DNA of 43,645 nucleotides. Origin: Planctomycetaceae bacterium (GTDB lineage: Bacteria > Planctomycetota > Planctomycetia > Pirellulales > Pirellulaceae). The stretch is taken from positions 10,393 to 54,037 of the forward strand of contig PBOG01000051.1 in assembly GCA_002724245.1 (NCBI GenBank), given 5' to 3'. Of the stretch, positions 8,891-17,903 are shown piece by piece (within the stretch, counting starts at the first letter, position 1; each line of letters opens with the position of its first letter). The notes below the pieces were generated by a model, which was given only the letters and a program-made list of their open reading frames with translations, was not told the DNA's origin and made no database searches. The position numbers and the translations under genes are program-made.

Positions 8891-10281
8891 TACTTTTGTC
8901 CGGGATTAAGACAGTAACGGTTGGCCATGGTGATGCCGCTATTGATAGCTCCGACGATCCCCACTAATCCTGTATCGGCTCCGCAGAGAAATAAGTTTGA
9001 CAGATGCGTACAACCATCGGGCTGCTTATCCGGCGCCCCGTATACGGCGCCATTTTCATGACACGTGAACCGCCGGATTGTCTTCGGCGTAAACATGTCT
9101 GTATCAATGACCTGGCTACGAAAATCCGGGACAAACCGCACCGCCGATTCTACCAGTCGGTCATACCAACGGATCTTCTCGAGACCGTACTCCTCGTCCG
9201 ACATCCCTTGCCAACGATCGTAATTTGCCAGCGTCGACACGCGAATCACTCCTTCGCCTTCCGGGACCGCTCGATCATAGCGGAAGTTATTCGGCGAACA
9301 AATGACACCGCGATGCTCGTCGCACAAGGTACTGGGACAAGCCCAAGAGAATTGTTTGGAGTCATTGTAGAAGACCATCGTTCGATCACACCCGATCTGA
9401 TCAGGTGGCGTATTCAGAGTAGAAACCGTTTCCACCAAGGACAACTTGCCGGCCGGAGCAGAAACACTTGTCGGCGGTTTCCCGCACAAACGCATCGTTT
9501 CGACACGTCCAGCAGAAGAGAGAATCTGCCGCCCACTCACTTCTTCACCGTTGTCGAGCACTACCCCAACGGCATGGCCATCGTCGGCACAAATTTGTTT
9601 GACTCCACTCCGCAGTCGCAATTCACCACCCAATGACCTGAACCGCCGCACCAGATGCCGGAGAATCAGCCGGACCCCTGCCAAAGGCCGGCCCAATCCT
9701 TCCAGAAAAATACTCCGAAACAATATGCAGAACAGGCCAAACTCCAAATCGTTCTCACGTGCACTGCCGTACATCATGACGGGACAAAGCAACATCTCCA
9801 TGAGCAACGGGTCTGTAAACACGTCAGCCAGCACCTGCCGTGTCGACACATCAAAATCCTGGTGATCCAGTTCATCATAGCCAATAAGTCGAGCCAGGAA
9901 CCGCTCAAAATTATCTCGCTCTTCCGGAAAGTTCACCGCGACTTCCGATCGCAGCAAATCAATGTCATTATTGAAATCCAACTGAACATCAGGAAAGGCA
10001 ATGCGAGAACCCACTTGAGGTGCCAGCGCAAAATCGTCCCAGCGGAAACGCAGTTGCTTCAGCAATCTTGCCAACGGACCCCGGCGCGTACCCGGCGACA
10101 CATAATTCGTCACAGCATGCAAACCGACGTCGTAGTCTCGACCACGGAGATGGTAGAACGAATTCAACCCGCCGATGGAATAGTGTTGTTCGAGAATACA
10201 AACACGTTGGTCATAGTATGCTAGCCGGATGCCAGCTGCTAACCCTGACATTCCGGCACCGATAATCAACGTGTCATACAT
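8890..10281 (-). CDS. FAD-dependent phytoene desaturase/carotenoid isomerase/retinol saturase-like oxidoreductase
   Basis: The protein has 463 aa. It begins with a Rossmann dinucleotide-binding motif (IIGAGMSGLAAGIRLAYY, residues 6-23) followed by LEQHYSIGGLNS, as in CrtI, CrtISO and RetSat-type flavoproteins. The C-terminal block LFLCGADTGLVGIVGAINSG is the usual FAD-contacting end of this family. The substrate is probably a long unsaturated chain. The neighbours, acyl carrier protein and ketosynthase, suggest an acyl or polyene lipid rather than a classical carotenoid; this is inference. There is no signal peptide, so it is cytoplasmic or peripheral to the membrane. Its TAG overlaps the GTG of the selenoprotein gene, so the two are translationally coupled. 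Confidence 0.9.
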   Translation of the reverse strand: MYDTLIIGAGMSGLAAGIRLAYYDQRVCILEQHYSIGGLNSFYHLRGRDYDVGLHAVTNYVSPGTRRGPLARLLKQLRFRWDDFALAPQVGSRIAFPDVQLDFNNDIDLLRSEVAVNFPEERDNFERFLARLIGYDELDHQDFDVSTRQVLADVFTDPLLMEMLLCPVMMYGSARENDLEFGLFCILFRSIFLEGLGRPLAGVRLILRHLVRRFRSLGGELRLRSGVKQICADDGHAVGVVLDNGEEVSGRQILSSAGRVETMRLCGKPPTSVSAPAGKLSLVETVSTLNTPPDQIGCDRTMVFYNDSKQFSWACPSTLCDEHRGVICSPNNFRYDRAVPEGEGVIRVSTLANYDRWQGMSDEEYGLEKIRWYDRLVESAVRFVPDFRSQVIDTDMFTPKTIRRFTCHENGAVYGAPDKQPDGCTHLSNLFLCGADTGLVGIVGAINSGITMANRYCLNPGQK

Positions 10282-10345
10282 CAGGCAACGTCCATCATGT
10301 CCCGCGGCGCGAAAACAATGTGGGAGCCTTTCAGAGCAGTCTGAA

Positions 10346-10603
10346 TCACGCAGACTCTGCGCCTAATATGGGTTCAAGGTATTTCACCGTACTCCCCATA
10401 CTCGCCAACTGCTCATAATCTTCTTCTGGAATTTGCACACGATGACGCTTCCGCAACTCCATCACAATGTCAAGGAAGTCCATACTGTCCAATTCCAGTT
10501 GCTCTCGAAACGCAACCTCATCCTTCAAGTCCGTCAGATCTTCATCCGGCGCAATATTCTCGAGGATATCCAATATCTCCGTTCGAATCTCGGCGGCGTT
10601 CAT
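10346..10603 (-). CDS. Acyl carrier protein
   Basis: This 85-aa acidic helical protein carries LELDSMDFLDIVMEL, the DSxxxLD-type site in which Ser40 would receive the 4'-phosphopantetheine arm. The ATG at 10603 has GGAGAA about ten bases upstream and is chosen over the GTG at 10651, whose extra residues are not ACP-like. It lies 76 bases after the ketosynthase and 64 bases before the FAD enzyme, on the same strand. A dedicated ACP next to a dedicated ketosynthase suggests a pathway distinct from housekeeping fatty acid synthesis. Confidence 0.93.
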   Translation of the reverse strand: MNAAEIRTEILDILENIAPDEDLTDLKDEVAFREQLELDSMDFLDIVMELRKRHRVQIPEEDYEQLASMGSTVKYLEPILGAESA

Positions 10604-10679
10604 GCCGTTGGTTCTCCGCTTGCTTTCGTCATTAACCCCCTGATTAAACACAGGAGGAGAAACACATTCTACCTTCCAG

Positions 10680-11939
10680 TCAGAATTTCTTGACCACCAC
10701 GACCGAATTAATTCCTAGCATGCCAAATGAATTATTCAACACGTAGACAGGCTGTGGAATTTCACGCGCCTCGTTGGTGACCAATCCAGAAAGATCGCAC
10801 TCGGGGTCAAGATCCCTGACATTGATCGTTGGATGACAAAAACGATCTTCAAAGGAAAACAGGTTACCGGCCAACTCCAGAGCACCGGCTGCACCCATAC
10901 TATGGCCAATTAAACTCTTGGTGTTATTAAAATAAGTCTGTTCACTGCCAGCAAAGACCGATTGCAGAGCAGCGCACTCTTGCGCATCTCCACTGCTGGT
11001 CCCTGTCGCATGCGTGCTGACAATGGAAATTTGTTCGGGACTCAAACCGCCGCGTTTGAGGGCCAACTGAACACATTCTGCCTGTCGCTCCGGATTGGGC
11101 AGCACGAAATCCGTTGCGTCTGTATTCATTGCATAGCTTACCAGTTCACCATAGATTTGTGCGTCGCGCCGCTTTGCATCAGCGAGGCGTTCGAGCACAA
11201 AAACACACCCACCTTCAGCAACCACGATCCCATTGCGGTTCACATCAAAAGGACGTGACGCCTGCGTCGGATCCGAGTGCGTAGCCAATGCCCCCTGACT
11301 TCTGAAACTCGCAAAGATCCCAAAGGTATGAATACTCTCAGAAACGCCTCCCGCCAATGCGACATCGCATTCATCAAGGAGCAGCATCTGAGCTCCTTGA
11401 ATTAATCCAGCATTACCGGCGGCACAGGCCGCTCCAATCGTGTAGTGAGGCCCTGTCACTCCTATGTTTAACGCCACCTCACCGGCTGGATTATTTGCGA
11501 CAGTGCGGGGATTGTGATGGTGCGACCAGAACGACGTATCGTAGTCGTATCCTTTCAGCTCGAATATTTCATTCTCGGTCTCAACATTGCCATGCTCCGT
11601 CACACCGAGGTAAATACCCACGCGACTGGTATCCGTATTCTCCCAGTCAACTCCACTGTCTTTGATCGCCTCATTGGTGGCGTAAATTCCGACGCTGCCC
11701 GCGCGCGTACCGCGTCTGCGATCTTTACGAGACTGATATCGACGTTCGTCAAAATCACAGATCCCTGCCACAGTTTTGCCGACGTATCGGATCTCATAAT
11801 CGGATACACCGCTCACACCTTGCAGCAGGTTCTCTCGATACTCCGAATAGTGGTTCCCATTCGGCGCAGTCAGGCCGATCCCAGTGATGACAATTCGCTG
11901 GTCGTCCGAAAGTTGATCTGTGTTGCCGCGGGCGATCAT
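10680..11939 (-). CDS. Beta-ketoacyl-ACP synthase, FabF-type
   Basis: This 419-aa thiolase-fold condensing enzyme has the full Cys-His-His triad: C172 in GAACAAGNAG, H310 in STHATGTSSGD and H346 in IGHSMGAAGA, with the conserved Lys341. It catalyses decarboxylative condensation of malonyl-ACP with an acyl thioester. A strong Shine-Dalgarno, GGAAGGTGA, sits just before the ATG, unusual in this window and suggestive of high translation. It heads the run ketosynthase, ACP, FAD oxidoreductase, selenoprotein. With no ketoreductase, dehydratase or acyltransferase in the window, other steps must be borrowed from core fatty acid synthesis or encoded elsewhere. Confidence 0.95.
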   Translation of the reverse strand: MIARGNTDQLSDDQRIVITGIGLTAPNGNHYSEYRENLLQGVSGVSDYEIRYVGKTVAGICDFDERRYQSRKDRRRGTRAGSVGIYATNEAIKDSGVDWENTDTSRVGIYLGVTEHGNVETENEIFELKGYDYDTSFWSHHHNPRTVANNPAGEVALNIGVTGPHYTIGAACAAGNAGLIQGAQMLLLDECDVALAGGVSESIHTFGIFASFRSQGALATHSDPTQASRPFDVNRNGIVVAEGGCVFVLERLADAKRRDAQIYGELVSYAMNTDATDFVLPNPERQAECVQLALKRGGLSPEQISIVSTHATGTSSGDAQECAALQSVFAGSEQTYFNNTKSLIGHSMGAAGALELAGNLFSFEDRFCHPTINVRDLDPECDLSGLVTNEAREIPQPVYVLNNSFGMLGINSVVVVKKF

Positions 11940-12136
11940 TCACCTTCCCCGCCAATCTGGAAACTCTGAGAGTACCCATTTGCCTGAGCCTTGACAACGG
12001 GCGGTGTGTGCGATTAGCCGGCAGTCATACAAAACCAATGGTCCAAAGGGCAGCGTGACGCACGCGGAGCCTCCTCACATCGGTCTCTTCAAGTCCGTTA
12101 TGAGCGGAGAATAACCTGTTCCGCGGCAGCAACTGC

Positions 12137-15100
12137 TCATCGCACGGCTTTGCGCAGTGTGTAGTAGGCTTCGTCCGGAAAAAACAGGCGTTCTTTGGAC
12201 ACCAATTTCTGGAGATGAAATTCGTACACGAAACCCTCACGCATCTCAGCCAACTGCAATCGAACCCGGCGTCCAGCCGGATCGACCTGGATCGACTGAA
12301 TTACCTCACTGCGGCGTTGTCGGTCGGGACCGCCGTATGTTGGTGTCGAGATGCGAGTAAATGAGGAAACAGCGTAGCGTGCCTTGTCGGCTGCGAGTTC
12401 TCGATCGACAGGGCCGGTAAATACAATTTCAAATCCTTCCCGAACCGCCCTTACTTCCGCGACACCAACCGGCAATTTCCCGGGTTCCAAACGCAACCGA
12501 ACCAGTGTTCCGATGTTGTTCGCCCCTCCCCATCCACTATCGCGAATACAACCTACATAGAGATCTCCCTGAGGGGAGACTGCACAAGTCAGTGGCCCCA
12601 AGAGCGGCTCTCCGGATTTCGGAGCAACAAACGTAAACGGATACGCGGCACCCTGAATCGTGTCACCGACTCGTTGCAAACTCATGCGAATCAGGCGGCG
12701 TGTATCGTATTCACATCCCACAAGATGCCCCTCAAACGGGCCAAACTTCGCTTGGGTGGCAGCACCTCCTGCCTTAGGTGAATCCAAAAAACAAATCCCA
12801 TTCACACTGCGTGTCCATGGATGTGGAATATCAATAGCTGGTGGCGTCAACGGAGGTTGAAAATCAGGCTTACGTTCAATGCGATTAATGAATCCATACC
12901 GCGCACCCGAGATGACATGATTCAGTTCGTTGAATGGGTTGTAATGACCCTGGTTGTCGGTCACGAAAATATCGCCGGATTTACTTTGAGCGATGCCAAT
13001 TGGGAAACGATGCCCACCAGTCACCGGAAGAACGTCAAATCGATGTGGACGGTCGATTGTGGCAGTACGTGGCACCAATTTCAAAACCATACCACGCCAA
13101 TGCGCTGCGACCTCAGACCGTTCATCCTGCTGACACGACGTTGCTACGAAATAGTTACCGTGCCGATCCTTAACCAGCCCAACTGTCCAGTCGTGGTAAT
13201 CCGCAGTGTGCCCCCATCCCGACGCGAGTGTTTCGACCTTCTCGACGACACCATCCTGCTCTCTGTCAAACAAACGCACGAGGCCCCATTTGTTGATCAC
13301 GTCGACAAAATCGTCCGCAGCGGCAACTCCAAAAGGCGCCGCCCATTCACCGCGCAGTGGCTGCAAGTGATCCTCCAGACCATCGCCGTCCCTGTCCGTA
13401 CCCGACCATACTCGTCCCTTGAGCGAAGTCACAATCAATGTTCCATTAGGACGCCACGCTAATCCAGTCGGCATCAAATCCTGATTCAGGGGTAACCGAG
13501 TCGTACGGAAACCAGGCACAACCTGCAGACTCACCGGCTCTAAATCCACCTGCTTCCGGGGCAATTCTGGGAACTGGTCGACGGGAAGGGATGTCTGATA
13601 ATCGACGACAAAACGAGCAATGCCCTGGGCATTCGCAATCGCTGCTAAAGTACCATCATCCTCAAAGGGGCGTGCCGCACGAAGTCGCGTCATTCCATTT
13701 GACAACAATATTTCACGACCGTCCGCAGCCCGTTCCAACGACGACTCGGAATCCGTAGCCACTAGTTGCAGGGATAGCTGGTCACCTGTGCGACACCCCG
13801 CAATCTCAACCACCCGGCGGAATCCTGACCACTCTTGCTCGTCCCCCGACGGCTCCTTCCCTGCGGGACGCGTATTTGCCTGGGCGGTGATCCGTTGCGC
13901 CACTCGAAGCGTAGCGGAATCTGCTGCACTCTTTGAAAGAAAACGTAAACGGTAGCGAAATTCAAGTCCGCCCGTGACATACTCTACCGAGTCCAACTCA
14001 CCAAGAAACTGCCCGTTGGGCGTTGCCTGCCACGCCTTTCCCTGACGCCTCATCTCCAGATCTGGCCCCTCAATTCGAGATGGCATAACCTCCAGGCCTG
14101 CCGCTTCCCAAAACCATGTCTTCCCTTTTGTTCTCTGACGCGCCACGTCGCCGAGTCGCCAGCTACTCAACTGTGCCTGTTCCAAATCAAACAAAAAGTT
14201 GTGCCGGTTAGACAATCCGATAGCGAAAGGCTTGAGGATCTGGCGACCGTCAACTTGCAAAACATCCGTCAAGAAAACTGCAGACTGATCGTCCTGGACA
14301 ATGCCCGACCGGCGCAGCACGCGCACTGGATTGGGCTGAGGCGGCTGAAAACCGGGACGATTCAGAGCCTCCCAGACGGCAGCAAGCTGCCGGTCAATCC
14401 GATCGTGCAAAACACCGCGAACCGCCACTCGAACCGAAGGCATTTCCATGCGAGGTACGATCCGGGTTGGGTTGGGCACAAATCGATCAAACCACGTTCG
14501 GCGAATCCGCTGTGATAGTTGGGTCAGATCGGGGCCCCGCGCGTTGAGTGGCGCCGCAGGCGGCACCACTTTGCCAACCTGGTGGCAACTTGTACACCCA
14601 AACCCATCCTGGGTAACTAACCGCGGACCGGCGAGTGCCAGGGTTTGCGGCGGAATCGCTGGACTCGGCTCTGCCTGGCCAGGTCCCTGGTCAGGTATCC
14701 GATCCGCCTCAATCAGGTGCTGCTGGATGCCCCGAGCAGCAACAGTGTTTAATGGAAAACGGGGCATTCTCACAGCAAGCCAAGGGCGACGATTTCCCGA
14801 CTTCTGCAAGATTGCCGCCAGTAACGCCGCGTCAACCAGTTTGTCTCCTACACTGGATAATGAAGGCGGCGCCATAGCTGGTATCAGTGACGCCAATTCC
14901 CGATGCCGCTCCGCGATGGCAGGGAGTTGGGCCGCGAGCCCAAGCTGCACACCCCGAGCATGACACGCCAGGCAATTGTGTTCAACAAGTAGTTCTTTTC
15001 CAGAAACAAACGGCGTCTTAACTGGTAACAGCTGCGAGATATAAAGCTGCACTGCTTGTTGGTCGGTCGGGCTCAGTTGGTATCCGGGTCGCGCCCCATC

Positions 15101-16459
15101 TTCAGCGGGCTTTCCAACGCAACTGCGCTTCCATGCGGACTTGGCCGACAGTGTAGAAATTGGCGGAAGCTGACGGTGTTCACGCTGTCCTCCAGCGATA
15201 TGGCACGCGCCACACCGCTGACGCTGAAAGCGTTCCTTACCACGCACGACTTGCTCTTCATTAGCCTTTGGCACGTCCGTAGAGGCTGGCGCACGCTTCC
15301 TCTTCAAGGTGGTCAGAAATACTGCCAGGTGGCCACGTTCCTCGTCCGTCAGCTCAAACGTGGGCATCCGGTGCCGCCGATTCAAACTGGCTGGATCAGC
15401 AAGCCATCTGGCAAAAAAATGCGCAGGGCGTTTGCGCGCAATCTCCGAAAGATCACCGCCGTCAAAAAGGCTTTCCTGCCCAAGCGTCTGCCAACGGTGA
15501 CACGCTAAACAGCCGAGCGATAGAAAAAGTCTCTGACCTTTTGCCGCCTCGCCTTTTACCGCCTCCGACTCAAGCGGCGCTGGAGCTACAGATGCAAGGT
15601 AAGCGGCCAGCTCATGAACCGCGTCACGATCCATCACAAACTCGGGCATACGACGCGACACCTCTGTTGGTCGGCCTGCATTCGAGCGGGCCGGTGGACT
15701 CGTGGCAAGCCAATCGACAAGCCAATCATGGTGCACGTTTCCTTTCACCCGTGCCAAGTCTGGCGCTGGCAGTGCAGGCCGTGCACCCGGAATCTGGTGA
15801 CACGCCGCACAACGCAGCGCCGAAACCAACTGCCTCCCACGCTCGAATCGATCCGAAACAGCTTGCTGGGAGTCGTGGAACAAAAATCTCGGACTTACAG
15901 GCTCCAGACCAAATCCGGGGCCGGTCCAGAACAACTGAATGCTGGCATCGCTGCTGGTTTTCTCAAATTCCAGTTCCAGTGGGTGCCATCCAAAAGGAAG
16001 TTCGATTGGCGAAGTTGAATACCAACGCGTTGGCTCGCCATCAGCCGCATCCAGGACAACTTGATTGCGCAAACGCAACTGAGCCTTACCTGAAACTCTC
16101 AAATGCAGACGATGCTTGCCGGGCAGCTGGGCTAATAGATAACCATTCCACTGCACACGAAACTCGCCATGGATGCGTGGGTCTGGTGCCGCTGTACCCC
16201 AGTTAAAAGCAATCCGTTCATCAACACGCACACATTGATTACCCGCTGCATCTCGCAATGTGGCAATCAAGCCAGATCGATGCTCGCCGTCTGCATCTCC
16301 TTCGATTTCATCCAGAGTCTCGCTCGCCCCCACGATGGCTGTGAAAAAGACAAGCGATACCCACGTCGCAACAACAACAAGAAGAAACGGCAAACTGGCA
16401 TGGCACCACCAGTTATGGCAACGAAATCCTCCGATTCTCTGAAACAATGCGTGGTTCAT
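12137..16459 (-). CDS. Giant secreted PA14 / five-haem cytochrome c / beta-propeller protein
   Basis: With the ATG at 16459 the protein has 1440 aa. An N-terminal hydrophobic segment (PFLLVVVATWVSLVFFTAIVGA) acts as signal peptide or anchor. A PA14-like beta domain follows (about 65-195). Five CxxCH haem c sites come next: CAACH ~217, CLACH ~317, CGACH ~416, CLACH ~496 and CTSCH ~622. A beta-rich region leads to a propeller related to sugar dehydrogenase/PQQ-type proteins (about 990-1340; PTGLAWRPNGTLIVTS). The likely location is periplasmic or cell-surface. The role is probably carbohydrate binding coupled to oxidation with electron transfer through the haems, inferred from domains. Such proteins are characteristic of planctomycetes. 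It lies 197 bases upstream of the ketosynthase and may be transcribed separately. Confidence 0.9.
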   Translation of the reverse strand: MNHALFQRIGGFRCHNWWCHASLPFLLVVVATWVSLVFFTAIVGASETLDEIEGDADGEHRSGLIATLRDAAGNQCVRVDERIAFNWGTAAPDPRIHGEFRVQWNGYLLAQLPGKHRLHLRVSGKAQLRLRNQVVLDAADGEPTRWYSTSPIELPFGWHPLELEFEKTSSDASIQLFWTGPGFGLEPVSPRFLFHDSQQAVSDRFERGRQLVSALRCAACHQIPGARPALPAPDLARVKGNVHHDWLVDWLATSPPARSNAGRPTEVSRRMPEFVMDRDAVHELAAYLASVAPAPLESEAVKGEAAKGQRLFLSLGCLACHRWQTLGQESLFDGGDLSEIARKRPAHFFARWLADPASLNRRHRMPTFELTDEERGHLAVFLTTLKRKRAPASTDVPKANEEQVVRGKERFQRQRCGACHIAGGQREHRQLPPISTLSAKSAWKRSCVGKPAEDGARPGYQLSPTDQQAVQLYISQLLPVKTPFVSGKELLVEHNCLACHARGVQLGLAAQLPAIAERHRELASLIPAMAPPSLSSVGDKLVDAALLAAILQKSGNRRPWLAVRMPRFPLNTVAARGIQQHLIEADRIPDQGPGQAEPSPAIPPQTLALAGPRLVTQDGFGCTSCHQVGKVVPPAAPLNARGPDLTQLSQRIRRTWFDRFVPNPTRIVPRMEMPSVRVAVRGVLHDRIDRQLAAVWEALNRPGFQPPQPNPVRVLRRSGIVQDDQSAVFLTDVLQVDGRQILKPFAIGLSNRHNFLFDLEQAQLSSWRLGDVARQRTKGKTWFWEAAGLEVMPSRIEGPDLEMRRQGKAWQATPNGQFLGELDSVEYVTGGLEFRYRLRFLSKSAADSATLRVAQRITAQANTRPAGKEPSGDEQEWSGFRRVVEIAGCRTGDQLSLQLVATDSESSLERAADGREILLSNGMTRLRAARPFEDDGTLAAIANAQGIARFVVDYQTSLPVDQFPELPRKQVDLEPVSLQVVPGFRTTRLPLNQDLMPTGLAWRPNGTLIVTSLKGRVWSGTDRDGDGLEDHLQPLRGEWAAPFGVAAADDFVDVINKWGLVRLFDREQDGVVEKVETLASGWGHTADYHDWTVGLVKDRHGNYFVATSCQQDERSEVAAHWRGMVLKLVPRTATIDRPHRFDVLPVTGGHRFPIGIAQSKSGDIFVTDNQGHYNPFNELNHVISGARYGFINRIERKPDFQPPLTPPAIDIPHPWTRSVNGICFLDSPKAGGAATQAKFGPFEGHLVGCEYDTRRLIRMSLQRVGDTIQGAAYPFTFVAPKSGEPLLGPLTCAVSPQGDLYVGCIRDSGWGGANNIGTLVRLRLEPGKLPVGVAEVRAVREGFEIVFTGPVDRELAADKARYAVSSFTRISTPTYGGPDRQRRSEVIQSIQVDPAGRRVRLQLAEMREGFVYEFHLQKLVSKERLFFPDEAYYTLRKAVR

Positions 16460-16639
16460 AGCTTGCCTGTTCACTCGCAAAAATTGCGGGAATGAGAAAC
16501 ACCTGTCACCAGCACTTAGCTTTTATTCACAACCCCTGAAGACGCACTGTGGCTCCTACTCGCGAGAGTCTCCGAGCCCGTGCATTATAGTGATCTCGCC
16601 ACAAGAAACCGGGTGCGACAGAGCGCACCCGGACCGAAT

Positions 16640-17449
16640 TCAATCCACCACTGGCAGTCCCAACACATCATTCATTCCGTACAACCCGGGGCTCTGTCGG
16701 GCAATAAATTTTGCTGCCTGCAACGCTCCCAGTGCATAAGCATCGCGATTCGTCGCGCGAACGGTCACTTCAACCGTCTCACCCATCAAACCAAAAATAA
16801 TCGTGTGCTCGCCCGGGTTATCCGCAACGCGCAATGCGTGATAACCAATTTCGTCCGCCGGTCGTTGGCCCGTCTGTCCCTGTCGTCCGTGAACATGCCG
16901 AGTCTGGCCCATCTCCCGGGCAATCTGCTCTCCGAACTTGAGCGCCGTTCCACTCGGAGCATCTTCCTTGAAACGGTGATGGCGTTCAATAATCTCAACA
17001 TCGACCCCACCAGAATAGTCCTTTAACGCACGGGCCGCAGTCACCGCCAGGTTCATCGTAAGATTCACAGCCAAACTCATATTCGGAGCCCAGACGATTG
17101 GAATCGTACGTGCCGACTCGTGAATCTGTTGTTGCTGTTCGGCGGTGAGACCGGTAGTGGCCACCACGAGAGGCAGGTTTGCCGTCACACAAGTTTCCAG
17201 GATCTTCTGCGAGCTGGCAGGGACCGAAAAATCAATCACCGCATCCACTTCGCACTCCAACTGGTCTGAAAGCAATACATCGAGTTGCGCTGCACCGGCA
17301 ATCAGTCCCGCGTCCTTGCCTATATCTGCGTGCTCGGAAAACTCCAAGGCAGCAGAAACTTCAATCTCGTCATCTGCCATACCCAAAGCGACAATCCGTT
17401 TACCCATTCTCCCCGCCGCGCCGTTCATCGCAATTCGTGTCTTGCTCAT
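16640..17449 (-). CDS. dapB: 4-hydroxy-tetrahydrodipicolinate reductase
   Basis: DapB reduces 4-hydroxy-tetrahydrodipicolinate with NAD(P)H in the diaminopimelate/lysine pathway in the cytoplasm. The ATG at 17449 yields 269 aa, the normal length, starting MSKTRIAMNGAAGRMGKRI with the nucleotide-binding GxxGxxG. The longer upstream frame (to 17611) adds 54 non-family residues and is rejected. Other marks are VDAVIDFSVP, VATTGL, the NMSLAVN block and the catalytic signature ERHHRFKEDAPSGTAL, which holds the active-site His pair and Lys. It stands between two haem proteins with no pathway neighbour. Confidence 0.97.
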   Translation of the reverse strand: MSKTRIAMNGAAGRMGKRIVALGMADDEIEVSAALEFSEHADIGKDAGLIAGAAQLDVLLSDQLECEVDAVIDFSVPASSQKILETCVTANLPLVVATTGLTAEQQQQIHESARTIPIVWAPNMSLAVNLTMNLAVTAARALKDYSGGVDVEIIERHHRFKEDAPSGTALKFGEQIAREMGQTRHVHGRQGQTGQRPADEIGYHALRVADNPGEHTIIFGLMGETVEVTVRATNRDAYALGALQAAKFIARQSPGLYGMNDVLGLPVVD

Positions 17450-17903
17450 TGGCCTTACTATCTCCACACCAGATCCCAGCACCAGGCATATGCCCCCATA
17501 CTTCCGGTCAATGACCAGAAGGCCACCGATGATATACCATCGAAAGCGCAAAAGAAAAGGTCGCAGGTCGGAATCAACACGTATTCCGATGGGACCATCA
17601 ATCGTCTGCAATCGATTCCAGGAGAATACCCTAAAGCAATCCTGGAATTGGAGCGCTATGGGTGATCACTCTTGCCACGTTACTCGATGCGTCAGTCACA
17701 GTGCACACCATTCCGACATCTGACAACGTGTGCATCGCGGTCCGCATCACACGCCGACAGGACATCAGCTCTGATACTGACGGCGCAACCTCGCGCGACG
17801 AGTTGCCAATCACCGGGCCTGTTTTGAAGCCGCCACCGGACGGCGGCACAGGTGTCCCAAACAGCCAAGACAAGCGGGCATTAACACAGACGCGTTATGC
17901 GTC
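17450..17903. other. Intergenic region, no confident gene
   Basis: These 454 bases lie between dapB and the 3' end of the DUF1549/1553 gene. Short open frames exist on both strands but none resembles a protein I recognise or has a credible start. A perfect 6-bp GC-rich hairpin GCCGCC/GGCGGC (17829-17847, 7-nt loop) has no T-run on either side. A 7-bp inverted repeat TGCACAC/GTGTGCA lies at 17702-17734. A small RNA cannot be excluded. Confidence 0.3.

Noticed and set aside
17829-17847. Rho-independent terminator near dapB
   Set aside because: The GC hairpin is perfect but has no T-run on either strand.
17631-17873. 80-codon ORF between dapB and the DUF1553 gene
   Set aside because: The TTG start lacks a ribosome site and the product shows no conserved feature.
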